64,000 nt of DNA, from assembly GCA_023393915.1 (NCBI GenBank), contig JAEXBS010000096.1, positions 253,440 through 317,439 on the forward strand, read 5' to 3'. The stretch is from Bacteroidota bacterium (GTDB lineage: Bacteria; Bacteroidota; Bacteroidia; Flavobacteriales; Weeksellaceae). The notes beneath the pieces are model-generated. The model was not told where the DNA came from, made no database searches, and was given only the letters and a program-made list of their open reading frames with translations. Positions 62,962-64,000 of the stretch are shown here, in pieces; position 1 is the stretch's first letter; the number at the start of each line of letters is the position of its first letter. The position numbers and the translations under genes are program-made.

Positions 62962-63047
62962 GCTAACGGATATAAGATAACGAAGCACTGTAAGTCCCGA
63001 AGGGTGGCGAAGCCATTATGCGTGCGCAGTTATCGTTATCCATTATC
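62962..63047. repeat. Imperfect inverted repeat at the edge of an integrative element
   Basis: The arms ggatataagataacg (62968-62982) and cgttatccattatc (63034-63047) are imperfect reverse complements enclosing about 50 bp with a GC-richer core. The structure resembles a recombination site or a structured RNA more than a terminator, since no T run follows. It lies 32 bp beyond the end of rteC. Confidence 0.4.
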
Positions 63048-63078
63048 TTTGCTTCCCTTTTTGTTTGTTTTGATAACT

Positions 63079-63924
63079 CTATAAATCCTTGTCCATATAT
63101 TCCTCCAAAGAAGATTTCAGTTGGTCTAAAAATGCGGTTCGTGAATTGGCACGATATTTCATTCGATGGAAAGCATTATGTAAATCCCCTAAGGTAATCT
63201 GAAACAGTTTTTCTAAAACCAAACTGATTTTTCGTATTCCTACTTTACCGTATGAAAGAGAGCCGTTCGCATACAGAGCATAAATCAGTTCTATCAAGGC
63301 ATTTTTACTGTCCGTCCAAAGAATACCATCGGATGAAATATCCCTTGCAGAAAGAGAGCCTGCTATTTCATCATTATTGATTTTTTGGAGTATGTAGGTA
63401 TAGAGTAGCTCATTTGCTATTATCCGAGCCACTTTGTAATCATAGTAGGTTGAAAACAGAGGGTCAATTTCAAAGACGAAGCTATTCAGTCCATCGTGGA
63501 AATTAATGTTGCCCAACCTAAAGTAAGTTTCATCACGGTCTGTTCTTCCTGAACGGTAATATCTGTAAAAATCGGAATTATAGATATGCTCCCTGTATTC
63601 CTGTTTTAATTCCCTTAATTGTTCTGAAAAATAACTTGCGTACATCTTTCCTCCATCAACAGGACAAGCTGTCTGTATGCGAAATATTTTATTGTGGTAA
63701 ATGAGTTTGGAGAGAATGTATGGCTTAATGTTGCGAAAGAAATTGATTTCCTCCCAATGGTTTTTAAAGCCCTGCTGGGTAATATCCTCTCTTATTGACC
63801 ATAAGTATTCTTGCAGGTATATCGTCGTTTGATATGCTTCATCAATTTCATTAGATGCAGACAGCGAAATAGCATTTTCTTTTCGCTGTATCTCCGAGAT
63901 GATATGATTTAATGAAGATACCAT
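63079..63924 (-). CDS. rteC: RteC domain protein (conjugative element regulator)
   Basis: A 281-aa protein of the RteC family (PF09357). Typical features are KLIYHNKIFRIQTACP, the YFSEQLRELKQEYREHI segment and the C-terminal ALIELIYALYANGSLSYGKV, followed by LGDLHNAFHRMKYRANSRT. In CTnDOT, RteC activates excision genes at the end of the tetracycline-responsive RteA-RteB-RteC cascade. Its presence at the window edge indicates an integrative conjugative element extending to higher coordinates. The 76 bp beyond show nothing else. Confidence 0.9.
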   Translation of the reverse strand: MVSSLNHIISEIQRKENAISLSASNEIDEAYQTTIYLQEYLWSIREDITQQGFKNHWEEINFFRNIKPYILSKLIYHNKIFRIQTACPVDGGKMYASYFSEQLRELKQEYREHIYNSDFYRYYRSGRTDRDETYFRLGNINFHDGLNSFVFEIDPLFSTYYDYKVARIIANELLYTYILQKINNDEIAGSLSARDISSDGILWTDSKNALIELIYALYANGSLSYGKVGIRKISLVLEKLFQITLGDLHNAFHRMKYRANSRTAFLDQLKSSLEEYMDKDL

Positions 63925-64000
63925 TTCGTATTTAGTTTACAATATTTCCTTTTATAAAAGAAAATTGCGTAGTATGATTATTAAAAAACACCAAAAGATG

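Noticed and set aside
1..64000. CRISPR arrays, IS elements, rRNA genes, replication origin
   Set aside because: I found no repeat-spacer arrays, transposases, rRNA sequence or dnaA-box clusters on reading the window.

Overview
The window looks like a chromosomal segment from a flavobacterium of the Weeksellaceae/Chryseobacterium type. The evidence is AT-rich DNA, promoters with the Bacteroidota -7 box TAnnTTTG and few clear Shine-Dalgarno sites, SusC/SusD pairs whose SusC signal peptides begin MNVK, a Porin_10-type porin, BshC (bacillithiol), a GYDIA-type GHMP kinase, and several Bacteroidota-only families (DUF6702, DUF6705, DUF6909). The assignment rests on family recognition, not on a database search.

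Layout: 1-6.9 kb carries a 5'-truncated DUF6909-like gene, an aspartokinase, an M1 peptidase, a Gdx-type SMR exporter, coaX, tadA and a DUF6702 protein. 6.9-9.9 kb is a tight minus-strand operon: AmgK-like sugar kinase, stand-alone RapZ C-terminal domain, MurU-like nucleotidyltransferase and a LOG-family protein. 9.9-18.4 kb holds a CDF transporter, asd, a TonB-dependent receptor, nadC-nadB and a nitroreductase. 18.4-21.1 kb is a small accessory island with a JAMM-like lipoprotein and a DUF6705 lipoprotein. It is bounded on one side by rnhA and on the other by a degenerate second copy of the rnhA 3' end, which suggests integration into rnhA. 21-30 kb is housekeeping: rnhA-dnaB, an MFS transporter, a GH3 protein, mfd and pth. 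30-35 kb has two beta-carbonic anhydrases around a SulP transporter and a small exported protein, then ugd. 35.2-40 kb is the rimP-nusA-infB operon with a terminator-like hairpin in its leader.

40-49.3 kb has two tandem SusC/SusD nutrient-uptake pairs driven by near-identical promoters, with no degradative enzymes beside them. 49.4-59.8 kb holds a secreted protein, a porin, bshC, a LysM/receptor protein, fabD, a GHMP kinase, pckA and aroQ. 59.9-62.6 kb holds an MDR oxidoreductase, a Crp/Fnr regulator frameshifted at a run of 11 T, and an NAD-dependent epimerase-like protein. The last 1.4 kb holds an inverted-repeat element and an rteC gene, which marks the edge of a CTnDOT-like integrative conjugative element continuing past the window.

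No rRNA, credible tRNA, CRISPR array or IS element was found. The observations most worth checking are the rnhA 3'-end duplication, the poly-T frameshift in the Crp/Fnr gene, the split kinase/RapZ-C/nucleotidyltransferase operon, and the repeated placement of -7 boxes 3-5 nt before start codons (likely leaderless mRNAs).
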